The notes beneath the pieces are model-generated. The model was not told the DNA's origin. It saw only the letters and a program-made list of their open reading frames with translations, and searched no databases. Position numbers and translations under genes: made by a program. This document shows positions 1 to 12,621 of a stretch of DNA of 64,000 nucleotides, in pieces. Within the stretch, counting starts at the first letter, position 1. Each line of letters opens with the position of its first letter. This stretch comes from Bombus terrestris (Eukaryota; Arthropoda; Insecta; Hymenoptera; Apidae): positions 2,852,001 through 2,916,000 of the forward strand of contig NW_025963556.1 in NCBI RefSeq assembly GCF_910591885.1, written 5' to 3'.

Positions 1-2187
1 GCGTATGACGTCATGTAGTATTACGTTATTACGAATATCGTAATATTGTGTTACTTTATGACGTCTGACGTCATGCAATATTCTGTTATGACGTATGACG
101 TCATGTAGTATTTCCTTATAACGTATGACGTTATGTAGTATTACGATATAACGTATGACGTCATGTAGTATTACTTTATGACGTATGACGTCATGTAGTA
201 TTACTTTATGACGTATGACGTCATGTAGTATTACTTTATGACGTATGACGTCATGTAGTATTACTTTATGACGTATGACGTCATGTAGTATTTCGTTATA
301 ACGTATGACGTTATGCAGTATTACGATATAACGTACAACGTTATGTCGTATTACGTTATAACTTATCATGTCATGTAGTATTACGTTATAACGTATGACG
401 TTATGTAGTATTACGTTATTACGAATAACGTTATATTGTGTAACTTTATAACGTATGACCTTACGTTGTATTACGTTATAACGTATAAAGACATGTAGTA
501 TTACGTTATGACGTATGACGTCATGTAGTATTACTTTATGACGTATGACGTCATGTAGTATTACTTTATGACGTATGCCGTCATGTAGTATTACTTTATG
601 ACGTATGACGTCATGTAGTATTACTTTATGACGTATGACGTCATGTAGTATTACTTTATGACGTATGACGTCATGTAGTATTTCGTTACAACGTATGACG
701 TTATGCAGTATTACGATATAACGTATGACGTTATGCGGTATTAGGTTATAACTTATGACGTTATGGAGTATTACGTTATAACGTATGACGTCATGTGGTA
801 TTACGTTATTACGAATAACTTTATATTATGTTACGTCATGTAGTATTACTTTATGACGTATGACGTCATGTAGTATTACTTTATGACGTATGACGTCATG
901 TAGTATTACTTTATGACGTATGACGTCATGTAGTATTACGATATAACGTATGACCTTATGCAGTACTACGTTATAACGTATGACGTTATATAGTGTTACG
1001 TTATAACGTATGACGTTATGTATTAGTACGATATAACGTATGACGTTATGCAGTATGAGGTTATAACGTATGACGTCATGTAGTTTTGGGTTATAACGTA
1101 TGACGTCATGTAGTATTAGGTTATAACGTATGCCGTCATGTAGTATTACGTTATAACATATGACGTCATGTAGTAATACGATATAACGTACAACGTTATA
1201 TAGAATTACGATATAACGCACAACGTTATGTCGTATTACGTTATACCGTATGACGTTATATTGTGTTACTTTATGACGTATGACGTCATGTAGTATTACT
1301 TTATGACGTATGCCGTCATGTAGTATTACGTTATAACATATGACGTCATGTAGTAATACGATATAACGTACAACGTTATATAGAATTACGATATAACGCA
1401 CAACGTTATGTCGTATTACGTTATAACGTATCATGTCATGTAGTATTACGTTATAACGAATGACGTTATGGAGTATTACGTTATAACGTATGACGCCATG
1501 TGGTATTAGGTTATTACGAATAACGTTATATTATGTTACTTTATGACATATGACGTCATGTAGTATTACTTTATGACGTATGACGTCATGTAGTATTACT
1601 TTATGACGTATGACGTCATGTAGTATTACTTTATGACGTATGACGTCATGTAGTATTACTTTATGACGTATGACGTCATGTAGTATTTCGTTATAACGTA
1701 TGACGTTATGCAGTATTACGATATAACGTATGACGTTATGCGGTATTACGTTATAACTTATGACGTTATGGAGTATTACGTTATAACGTATGACGTCATG
1801 TGGTATTACGTTATTACGAATAACGTTATATTATGTTACGTAATGTAGTATTACTTTATGACGTATGACGTCATGTAGTATTACTTTATGACGTATGACG
1901 TCATGTAGTATTACTTTATGACGTATGACGTCATGTAGTATTACTTTATGACGTATGACGTCATGTAGTATTACTTTATGACGTATGACGTCATGTAGTA
2001 TTACTTTATGACGTATGACGTCATGTAGTATTTCGTTATAACGTATGACGTTATGCAGTATTACGATATAACGTATGACGTTATGCAGTATTAGGTTATA
2101 ACGTATGACGTCATGTAGTATTACTTTATGACGTATGACGTCATGTAGTATTACTTTATGACGTATGACGTCATGTAGTATTTCGTT
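1..2187 (+). repeat. L segment, tail part only (cut by window start)
   Basis: The window opens just after the TATCACGTTATA landmark, at the GCGTATGACG equivalent to 4589, 7947 and 41157. It carries the L signature GACGTCTGACG (60-70), then the L-specific block 826-1434 and two 15-bp deletions (831, 1836). It is colinear with 7947-10133 at offset 7,946 and with 41157-43343 at offset 41,156. It shares GACCTTATGCAG (near 953) with the copy at 42109, but GGTATTAGG (near 1502) with the copy at 9448, so it is a mosaic. Confidence 0.9.
181..210 (+). repeat. Representative monomer with 15-bp half-unit structure
   Basis: The two halves at 181-195 (ACGTATGACGTCATG) and 196-210 (TAGTATTACTTTATG) agree at 10 of 15 positions. 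In the variant halves ACGTATGACGTTATG and TAGTATTACGTTATG they agree at 12 of 15. Within a half, ACGTATG and ACGTTATG are 7- and 8-bp versions of one motif. This suggests growth from a 7/8-bp ancestor to 15 bp and then to 30 bp. The alignment is direct; the evolutionary order is inference. Confidence 0.85.
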
Positions 2188-3896
2188 TTAACGTACAACG
2201 TTATATAGAATTACGATATAACGCACAACGTTATGTCGTATTACGTTATAACTTATCATGTCATGTAGTATTACGTTATAACGTATGACGTTATGTAGTA
2301 TTACGTTATTACGAATAACGTTATATTGTGTAACTTTATAACGTATGACCTTATGTTGTATTACGTTATAACGTATAAAGACATGTAGTATTACGTTATA
2401 ACGTATGACGTCATGTGGTATTACGTTATTACGAATATCGTAATATTGTATTACTTTATGACGTATGACGTCATGTAGTATTACTATATGACGTATGACG
2501 TCATGTAGTATTACTATATGACGTATGACGTCATGTAGTATTAGGTTATAACGTATGAAGTTATGTATTATTACGATATAACGTATGACGTTAAGCAGTA
2601 TTAGGTTATAACGTATGACGTTATGTAGTATTAGGTTATAACGTATGGCGTTATGTAGTATTACGATATAACGTATGACGTTATGCAGTACTACGTTATA
2701 ACGTATGACGTTATGTAGTGTTACGTTATAATGTATGACGTTATGTAGCATTACGGTATTTCGAACAACGTTGTATTGTGTTACTTTATAACGTATGACG
2801 TTATGTAGTGTTACGTTATAACGTATGACGCCGTGTAGTATTACGTTATAAGTATAACATTATGTAGTATCACGTTATAGCGTATGACGTCATGTAATAT
2901 TGCTTTATGACGTATGACGTCATGTAGTATTTCCTTATAACGTATGACGTTATGTAGTATTACGATATAACGTATGACGTCATGTAGTATTACTTTATGA
3001 CGTATGACGTCATGTAGTATTACTTTATGACGTATGACGTCATGAAGTATTTCGTTATAACGTATGACGTTATGCAGTATTACGATATAACGTATGACGT
3101 TATGCGGTATTAGGTTATAACTTATGACGTTATGGAGTATTACGTTATAACGTATGACGTCATGTGGTATTACGTTATTACGAATAACGTTATATTATGT
3201 TACGTCATGTAGTATTACTTTATGACGTATGACGTCATGTAGTATTACTTTATGACGTATGACGTCATGTAGTATTACTTTATGACGTATGACGTCATGT
3301 AGTATTACTTTATGACGTATGACGTCATGTAGTATTACTTTATGACGTATGACGTCATGTAGTATTACTTTATGACGTATGACGTCATGTAGTATTACTT
3401 TATGACGTATGACGTCATGTAGTATTTCGTTATAACGTATGACGTTATGCAGTATTACTTTATGACGTATGACGTCATGTAGTATTACTTTATGACGTAT
3501 GACGTCATGTAGTATTACTTTATGACGTATGACGTCATGTAGTATTACTTTATGACGTATGACGTCATGTAGTATTACTTTATGACGTATGACGTCATGT
3601 AGTATTTCGTTACAACGTATGACGTTATGCAGTATTACGATATAACGTATGACGTTATGCGGTGTTAGGTTATAACTTATGACGTTATGGAGTATTACGT
3701 TATAACGTATGACGTCATGTGGTATTACGTTATTACGAATAACGTTATATTATGTTACGTCATGTAGTATTACTTTATGACGTATGACGTCATGTAGTAT
3801 TACTTTATGACGTATGACGTCATGTAGTATTACTTTATGACGTATGACGTCATGTAGTATTACTTTATGACGTATGACGTCATGTAGTATTTCGTT
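2188..3896 (+). repeat. M/N hybrid segment, 1,709 bp
   Basis: The common head (2188-2751 open on the minus strand) and an M-type front (TAATATTGCTTTATG near 2890) are followed by an M run. It then passes to the N-type tail (TTCGTTACAACG near 3604, GCGGTGTTAGG near 3658) with a second 15-bp deletion at 3754. Length = 1,740 - 31, fitting two 15-bp and one 1-bp deletion. Same architecture as 5546-7254 and 43344-45052. Confidence 0.85.
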
Positions 3897-5545
3897 TTAA
3901 CGTACAACGTTATATAGAATTACGATATAACGCACAACGTTATGTCGTATTACGTTATAACTTATCATGTCATGTAGTATTACGTTATAACGTATGACGT
4001 TATGTAGTATTACGTTATTACGAATAACGTTATATTGTGTAACTTTATAACGTATGACCTTATGTTGTATTACGTTATAACGTATAAAGACATGTAGTAT
4101 TACGTTATAACGTATGACGTCATGTGGTATTACGTTATTACGAATATCGTAATATTGTATTACTTTATGACGTATGACGTCATGTAGTATTACTATATGA
4201 CGTATGACGTCATGTAGTATTACTATATGACGTATGACGTCATGTAGTATTAGGTTATAACGTATGAAGTTATGTATTATTACGATATAACGTATGACGT
4301 TAAGCAGTATTAGGTTATAACGTATGACGTTATGTAGTATTAGGTTATAACGTATGGCGTTATGTAGTATTACGATATAACGTATGACGTTATGCAGTAC
4401 TACGTTATAACGTATGACGTTATGTAGTGTTACGTTATAATGTATGACGTTATGTAGCATTACGGTATTTCGAACAACGTTGTATTGTGTTACTTTATAA
4501 CGTATGATGTTATGTAGTGTTACGTTATAACGTATGACGCCGTGTAGTATTACGTTATAAGTATAACATTATGTAGTATCACGTTATAGCGTATGACGTC
4601 ATGTAGTATTACGTTATTACGAATATCGTAATATTGTGTTACTTTATGACGTCTGACGTCATGTAATATTCTGTTATGACGTATGACGTCATGTAGTATT
4701 TCCTTATAACGTATGACGTTATGTAGTATTACGATATAACGTATGACGTCATGTAGTATTACTTTATGACGTATGACGTCATGTAGTATTACTTTATGAC
4801 GTATGACGTCATGTAGTATTACTTTATGACGTATGACGTCATGTAGTATTACTTTATGACGTATGACGTCATGTAGTATTTCGTTATAACGTATGACGTT
4901 ATGCAGTATTACGATATAACGTACAACGTTATGTCGTATTACGTTATAACTTATCATGTCATGTAGTATTACGTTATAACGTATGACGTTATGTAGTATT
5001 ACGTTATTACGAATAACGTTATATTGTGTAACTTTATAACGTATGACCTTACGTTGTATTACGTTATAACGTATAAAGACATGTAGTATTACGTTATGAC
5101 GTATGACGTCATGTAGTATTACTTTATGACGTATGACGTCATGTAGTATTACTTTATGACGTATGCCGTCATGTAGTATTACTTTATGACGTATGACGTC
5201 ATGTAGTATTACTTTATGACGTATGACGTCATGTAGTATTACTTTATGACGTATGACGTCATGTAGTATTACTTTATGACGTATGACGTCATGTAGTATT
5301 ACTTTATGACGTATGACGTCATGTAGTATTACTTTATGACGTATGACGTCATGTAGTATTACTTTATGACGTATGACGTCATGTAGTATTTCGTTATAAC
5401 GTATGACGTTATGCAGTATTACGATATAACGTATGACGTTATGCAGTATTAGGTTATAACGTATGACGTCATGTAGTATTACTTTATGACGTATGACGTC
5501 ATGTAGTATTACTTTATGACGTATGACGTCATGTAGTATTTCGTT
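3897..5545 (+). repeat. L segment with internal deletion, 1,649 bp
   Basis: It has the L head and the L front (GACGTCTGACG near 4650; AATATTCTGTTATG after it), then jumps through a long TTACTTTATG run (about 5110-5390) to the end of the L tail. It lacks both 15-bp deletions and the whole block equivalent to 826-1434. It is 1,230 bp shorter than the 2,879-bp L. The crossover must lie somewhere in the homogeneous run and cannot be placed more finely. Confidence 0.85.
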
Positions 5546-7254
5546 TTAACGTACAACGTTATATAGAATTACGATATAACGCACAACGTTATGTCGTATT
5601 ACGTTATAACTTATCATGTCATGTAGTATTACGTTATAACGTATGACGTTATGTAGTATTACGTTATTACGAATAACGTTATATTGTGTAACTTTATAAC
5701 GTATGACCTTATGTTGTATTACGTTATAACGTATAAAGACATGTAGTATTACGTTATAACGTATGACGTCATGTGGTATTACGTTATTACGAATATCGTA
5801 ATATTGTATTACTTTATGACGTATGACGTCATGTAGTATTACTATATGACGTATGACGTCATGTAGTATTACTATATGACGTATGACGTCATGTAGTATT
5901 AGGTTATAACGTATGAAGTTATGTATTATTACGATATAACGTATGACGTTAAGCAGTATTAGGTTATAACGTATGACGTTATGTAGTATTAGGTTATAAC
6001 GTATGGCGTTATGTAGTATTACGATATAACGTATGACGTTATGCAGTACTACGTTATAACGTATGACGTTATGTAGTGTTACGTTATAATGTATGACGTT
6101 ATGTAGCATTACGGTATTTCGAACAACGTTGTATTGTGTTACTTTATAACGTATGACGTTATGTAGTGTTACGTTATAACGTATGACGCCGTGTAGTATT
6201 ACGTTATAAGTATAACATTATGTAGTATCACGTTATAGCGTATGACGTCATGTAATATTGCTTTATGACGTATGACGTCATGTAGTATTTCCTTATAACG
6301 TATGACGTTATGTAGTATTACGATATAACGTATGACGTCATGTAGTATTACTTTATGACGTATGACGTCATGTAGTATTACTTTATGACGTATGACGTCA
6401 TGAAGTATTTCGTTATAACGTATGACGTTATGCAGTATTACGATATAACGTATGACGTTATGCGGTATTAGGTTATAACTTATGACGTTATGGAGTATTA
6501 CGTTATAACGTATGACGTCATGTGGTATTACGTTATTACGAATAACGTTATATTATGTTACGTCATGTAGTATTACTTTATGACGTATGACGTCATGTAG
6601 TATTACTTTATGACGTATGACGTCATGTAGTATTACTTTATGACGTATGACGTCATGTAGTATTACTTTATGACGTATGACGTCATGTAGTATTACTTTA
6701 TGACGTATGACGTCATGTAGTATTACTTTATGACGTATGACGTCATGTAGTATTACTTTATGACGTATGACGTCATGTAGTATTTCGTTATAACGTATGA
6801 CGTTATGCAGTATTACTTTATGACGTATGACGTCATGTAGTATTACTTTATGACGTATGACGTCATGTAGTATTACTTTATGACGTATGACGTCATGTAG
6901 TATTACTTTATGACGTATGACGTCATGTAGTATTACTTTATGACGTATGACGTCATGTAGTATTTCGTTACAACGTATGACGTTATGCAGTATTACGATA
7001 TAACGTATGACGTTATGCGGTGTTAGGTTATAACTTATGACGTTATGGAGTATTACGTTATAACGTATGACGTCATGTGGTATTACGTTATTACGAATAA
7101 CGTTATATTATGTTACGTCATGTAGTATTACTTTATGACGTATGACGTCATGTAGTATTACTTTATGACGTATGACGTCATGTAGTATTACTTTATGACG
7201 TATGACGTCATGTAGTATTACTTTATGACGTATGACGTCATGTAGTATTTCGTT
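5546..7254 (+). repeat. M/N hybrid segment, 1,709 bp
   Basis: A near-identical copy of 2188-3896 at offset 3,358, including the order of both 15-bp deletions (6559, 7113) and the GCGGTGTTAGG N marker (near 7018). With the adjoining L front it forms a tandem duplication of about 3.2-3.3 kb. Confidence 0.88.
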
Positions 7255-10133
7255 TTAACGTACAACGTTATATAGAATTACGATATAACGCACAACGTTA
7301 TGTCGTATTACGTTATAACTTATCATGTCATGTAGTATTACGTTATAACGTATGACGTTATGTAGTATTACGTTATTACGAATAACGTTATATTGTGTAA
7401 CTTTATAACGTATGACCTTATGTTGTATTACGTTATAACGTATAAAGACATGTAGTATTACGTTATAACGTATGACGTCATGTGGTATTACGTTATTACG
7501 AATATCGTAATATTGTATTACTTTATGACGTATGACGTCATGTAGTATTACTATATGACGTATGACGTCATGTAGTATTACTATATGACGTATGACGTCA
7601 TGTAGTATTAGGTTATAACGTATGAAGTTATGTATTATTACGATATAACGTATGACGTTAAGCAGTATTAGGTTATAACGTATGACGTTATGTAGTATTA
7701 GGTTATAACGTATGGCGTTATGTAGTATTACGATATAACGTATGACGTTATGCAGTACTACGTTATAACGTATGACGTTATGTAGTGTTACGTTATAATG
7801 TATGACGTTATGTAGCATTACGGTATTTCGAACAACGTTGTATTGTGTTACTTTATAACGTATGATGTTATGTAGTGTTACGTTATAACGTATGACGCCG
7901 TGTAGTATTACGTTATAAGTATAACATTATGTAGTATCACGTTATAGCGTATGACGTCATGTAGTATTACGTTATTACGAATATCGTAATATTGTGTTAC
8001 TTTATGACGTCTGACGTCATGTAATATTCTGTTATGACGTATGACGTCATGTAGTATTTCCTTATAACGTATGACGTTATGTAGTATTACGATATAACGT
8101 ATGACGTCATGTAGTATTACTTTATGACGTATGACGTCATGTAGTATTACTTTATGACGTATGACGTCATGTAGTATTACTTTATGACGTATGACGTCAT
8201 GTAGTATTACTTTATGACGTATGACGTCATGTAGTATTTCGTTATAACGTATGACGTTATGCAGTATTACGATATAACGTACAACGTTATGTCGTATTAC
8301 GTTATAACTTATCATGTCATGTAGTATTACGTTATAACGTATGACGTTATGTAGTATTACGTTATTACGAATAACGTTATATTGTGTAACTTTATAACGT
8401 ATGACCTTACGTTGTATTACGTTATAACGTATAAAGACATGTAGTATTACGTTATGACGTATGACGTCATGTAGTATTACTTTATGACGTATGACGTCAT
8501 GTAGTATTACTTTATGACGTATGCCGTCATGTAGTATTACTTTATGACGTATGACGTCATGTAGTATTACTTTATGACGTATGACGTCATGTAGTATTAC
8601 TTTATGACGTATGACGTCATGTAGTATTTCGTTACAACGTATGACGTTATGCAGTATTACGATATAACGTATGACGTTATGCGGTATTAGGTTATAACTT
8701 ATGACGTTATGGAGTATTACGTTATAACGTATGACGTCATGTGGTATTACGTTATTACGAATAACGTTATATTATGTTACGTCATGTAGTATTACTTTAT
8801 GACGTATGACGTCATGTAGTATTACTTTATGACGTATGACGTCATGTAGTATTACTTTATGACGTATGACGTCATGTAGTATTACGATATAACGTATGAC
8901 GTTATGCAGTACTACGTTATAACGTATGACGTTATATAGTGTTACGTTATAACGTATGACGTTATGTATTAGTACGATATAACGTATGACGTTATGCAGT
9001 ATTAGGTTATAACGTATGACGTCATGTAGTTTTGGGTTATAACGTATGACGTCATGTAGTATTAGGTTATAACGTATGCCGTCATGTAGTATTACGTTAT
9101 AACATATGACGTCATGTAGTAATACGATATAACGTACAACGTTATATAGAATTACGATATAACGCACAACGTTATGTCGTATTACGTTATACCGTATGAC
9201 GTTATATTGTGTTACTTTATGACGTATGACGTCATGTAGTATTACTTTATGACGTATGCCGTCATGTAGTATTACGTTATAACATATGACGTCATGTAGT
9301 AATACGATATAACGTACAACGTTATATAGAATTACGATATAACGCACAACGTTATGTCGTATTACGTTATAACGTATCATGTCATGTAGTATTACGTTAT
9401 AACGAATGACGTTATGGAGTATTACGTTATAACGTATGACGCCATGTGGTATTAGGTTATTACGAATAACGTTATATTATGTTACTTTATGACATATGAC
9501 GTCATGTAGTATTACTTTATGACGTATGACGTCATGTAGTATTACTTTATGACGTATGACGTCATGTAGTATTACTTTATGACGTATGACGTCATGCAGT
9601 ATTACTTTATGACGTATGACGTCATGTAGTATTTCGTTATAACGTATGACGTTATGCAGTATTACGATATAACGTATGACGTTATGCGGTATTAGGTTAT
9701 AACTTATGACGTTATGGAGTATTACGTTATAACGTATGACGTCATGTGGTATTACGTTATTACGAATAACGTTATATTATGTTACGTAATGTAGTATTAC
9801 TTTATGACGTATGACGTCATGTAGTATTACTTTATGACGTATGACGTCATGTAGTATTACTTTATGACGTATGACGTCATGTAGTATTACTTTATGACGT
9901 ATGACGTCATGTAGTATTACTTTATGACGTATGACGTCATGTAGTATTACTTTATGACGTATGACGTCATGTAGTATTTCGTTATAACGTATGACGTTAT
10001 GCAGTATTACGATATAACGTATGACGTTATGCAGTATTAGGTTATAACGTATGACGTCATGTAGTATTACTTTATGACGTATGACGTCATGTAGTATTAC
10101 TTTATGACGTATGACGTCATGTAGTATTTCGTT
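7255..10133 (+). repeat. L segment, full length, 2,879 bp
   Basis: A complete L: common head, TGATGTTATG variant (near 7863), 1-bp deletion (7917), L front with GACGTCTGACG, the L-specific block at 8772-9380 with its internal duplicated stretch ACGTTATATAGAATTACG, and the L tail with GACGCCATGTGG, GACATATG and the TTACGTAATG deletion (9782). Length = 2,910 - 31. One private difference: GCAGTATTAGG near 8996 where the other L copies have GCAGTATGAGG. Confidence 0.88.
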
Positions 10134-11527
10134 TTAACGTACAACGTTATATAGAATTACGATATAACGCACAACGTTATGTCGTATTACGTTATAACTT
10201 ATCATGTCATGTAGTATTACGTTATAACGTATGACGTTATGTAGTATTACGTTATTACGAATAACGTTATATTGTGTAACTTTATAACGTATGACCTTAT
10301 GTTGTATTACGTTATAACGTATAAAGACATGTAGTATTACGTTATAACGTATGACGTCATGTGGTATTACGTTATTACGAATATCGTAATATTGTATTAC
10401 TTTATGACGTATGACGTCATGTAGTATTACTATATGACGTATGACGTCATGTAGTATTACTATATGACGTATGACGTCATGTAGTATTAGGTTATAACGT
10501 ATGAAGTTATGTATTATTACGATATAACGTATGACGTTAAGCAGTATTAGGTTATAACGTATGACGTTATGTAGTATTAGGTTATAACGTATGGCGTTAT
10601 GTAGTATTACGATATAACGTATGACGTTATGCAGTACTACGTTATAACGTATGACGTTATGTAGTGTTACGTTATAATGTATGACGTTATGTAGCATTAC
10701 GGTATTTCGAACAACGTTGTATTGTGTTACTTTATAACGTATGACGTTATGTAGTGTTACGTTATAACGTATGACGCCGTGTAGTATTACGTTATAAGTA
10801 TAACATTATGTAGTATCACGTTATAGCGTATGACGTCATGTAATATTGCTTTATGACGTATGACGTCATGTAGTATTTCCTTATAACGTATGACGTTATG
10901 TAGTATTACGATATAACGTATGACGTCATGTAGTATTACTTTATGACGTATGACGTCATGTAGTATTACTTTATGACGTATGACGTCATGTAGTATTACT
11001 TTATGACGTATGACGTCATGAAGTATTTCGTTATAACGTATGACGTTATGCAGTATTACGATATAACGTATGACGTTATGCGGTATTAGGTTATAACTTA
11101 TGACGTTATGGAGTATTACGTTATAACGTATGACGTCATGTGGTATTACGTTATTACGAATAACGTTATATTATGTTACGTCATGTAGTATTACTTTATG
11201 ACGTATGACGTCATGTAGTATTACTTTATGACGTATGACGTCATGTAGTATTACTTTATGACGTATGACGTCATGTAGTATTACTTTATGACGTATGACG
11301 TCATGTAGTATTACTTTATGACGTATGACGTCATGTAGTATTACTTTATGACGTATGACGTCATGTAGTATTTCGTTATAACGTATGACGTTATGCAGTA
11401 TTACTTTATGACGTATGACGTCATGTAGTATTACTTTATGACGTATGACGTCATGTAGTATTACTTTATGACGTATGACGTCATGTAGTATTACTTTATG
11501 ACGTATGACGTCATGTAGTATTTCGTT
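10134..11527 (+). repeat. M segment, 1,394 bp
   Basis: Head, 1-bp deletion (10796), M front (TAATATTGCTTTATG), GAAGTATTTCG variant (near 11029), one 15-bp deletion (11176), a run of six TTACTTTATG monomers, then TTCGTTATAACG and GCAGTATTACTTTATG before a second run. Length = 1,410 - 16. It is repeated at 16685-18078 (offset 6,551) and, with one extra monomer, at 47932-49355. Confidence 0.88.
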
Positions 11528-12621
11528 TTAACGTACAACGTTATATAGAATTACGATATAACGCACAACGTTATGTCGTATTACGTTATAACTTATCATG
11601 TCATGTAGTATTACGTTATAACGTATGACGTTATGTAGTATTACGTTATTACGAATAACGTTATATTGTGTAACTTTATAACGTATGACCTTATGTTGTA
11701 TTACGTTATAACGTATAAAGACATGTAGTATTACGTTATAACGTATGACGTCATGTGGTATTACGTTATTACGAATATCGTAATATTGTATTACTTTATG
11801 ACGTATGACGTCATGTAGTATTACTATATGACGTATGACGTCATGTAGTATTACTATATGACGTATGACGTCATGTAGTATTAGGTTATAACGTATGAAG
11901 TTATGTATTATTACGATATAACGTATGACGTTAAGCAGTATTAGGTTATAACGTATGACGTTATGTAGTATTAGGTTATAACGTATGGCGTTATGTAGTA
12001 TTACGATATAACGTATGACGTTATGCAGTACTACGTTATAACGTATGACGTTATGTAGTGTTACGTTATAATGTATGACGTTATGTAGCATTACGGTATT
12101 TCGAACAACGTTGTATTGTGTTACTTTATAACGTATGACGTTATGTAGTGTTACGTTATAACGTATGACGCCGTGTAGTATTACGTTATAAGTATAACGT
12201 TATGTAGTATCACGTTATAGCGTATGACGTCATGTAATATTGCTTTATGACGTATGACGTCATGTAGTATTTCCTTATAACGTATGACGTTATGTAGTAT
12301 TACGATATAACGTATGACGTCATGTAGTATTACTTTATGACGTATGACGTCATGTAGTATTACTTTATGACGTATGACGTCATGTAGTATTACTTTATGA
12401 CGTATGACGTCATGTAGTATTTCGTTATAACGTATGACGTTATGCAGTATTACGATATAACGTATGACGTTATGCGGTATTAGGTTATAACTTATGACGT
12501 TATGGAGTATTACGTTATAACGTATGACGTCATGTGGTATTACGTTATTACGAATAACGTTATATTATGTTACGTCATGTAGTATTACTTTATGACGTAT
12601 GACGTCATGTAGTATTTCGTT
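11528..12621 (+). repeat. S segment, 1,094 bp
   Basis: S is M without the ten-monomer (300-bp) second run block: head, 1-bp deletion (12190), M-like front, one 15-bp deletion (12570), then directly the next CGTTTTAACG boundary. The 1-bp-deletion monomer has AAGTATAACGTTATG instead of AAGTATAACATTATG, a variant shared only with the copy at about 18751. Confidence 0.88.

Noticed and set aside
826..1434. 202-codon minus-strand open frame, repeated at 8772, 22436, 41982, 46540 and 53721
   Set aside because: It uses the same few residues (V, I, R, H, Y, N, L, D, K) in pentads dictated by the 15-bp repeat, begins at an arbitrary CAT variant, and has no start context, domain or hydrophobic pattern beyond the repeat. 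The open frame follows from 30 being divisible by three.
2088..2100. CENP-B box or other known centromere motif
   Set aside because: No match to the CENP-B core pattern was seen in any monomer variant.
2188..2751. 187-codon minus-strand open frame present in over 20 near-identical copies
   Set aside because: The identity extends equally into non-open sequence on both sides and includes all codon positions, so it reflects satellite homogenisation rather than protein conservation.
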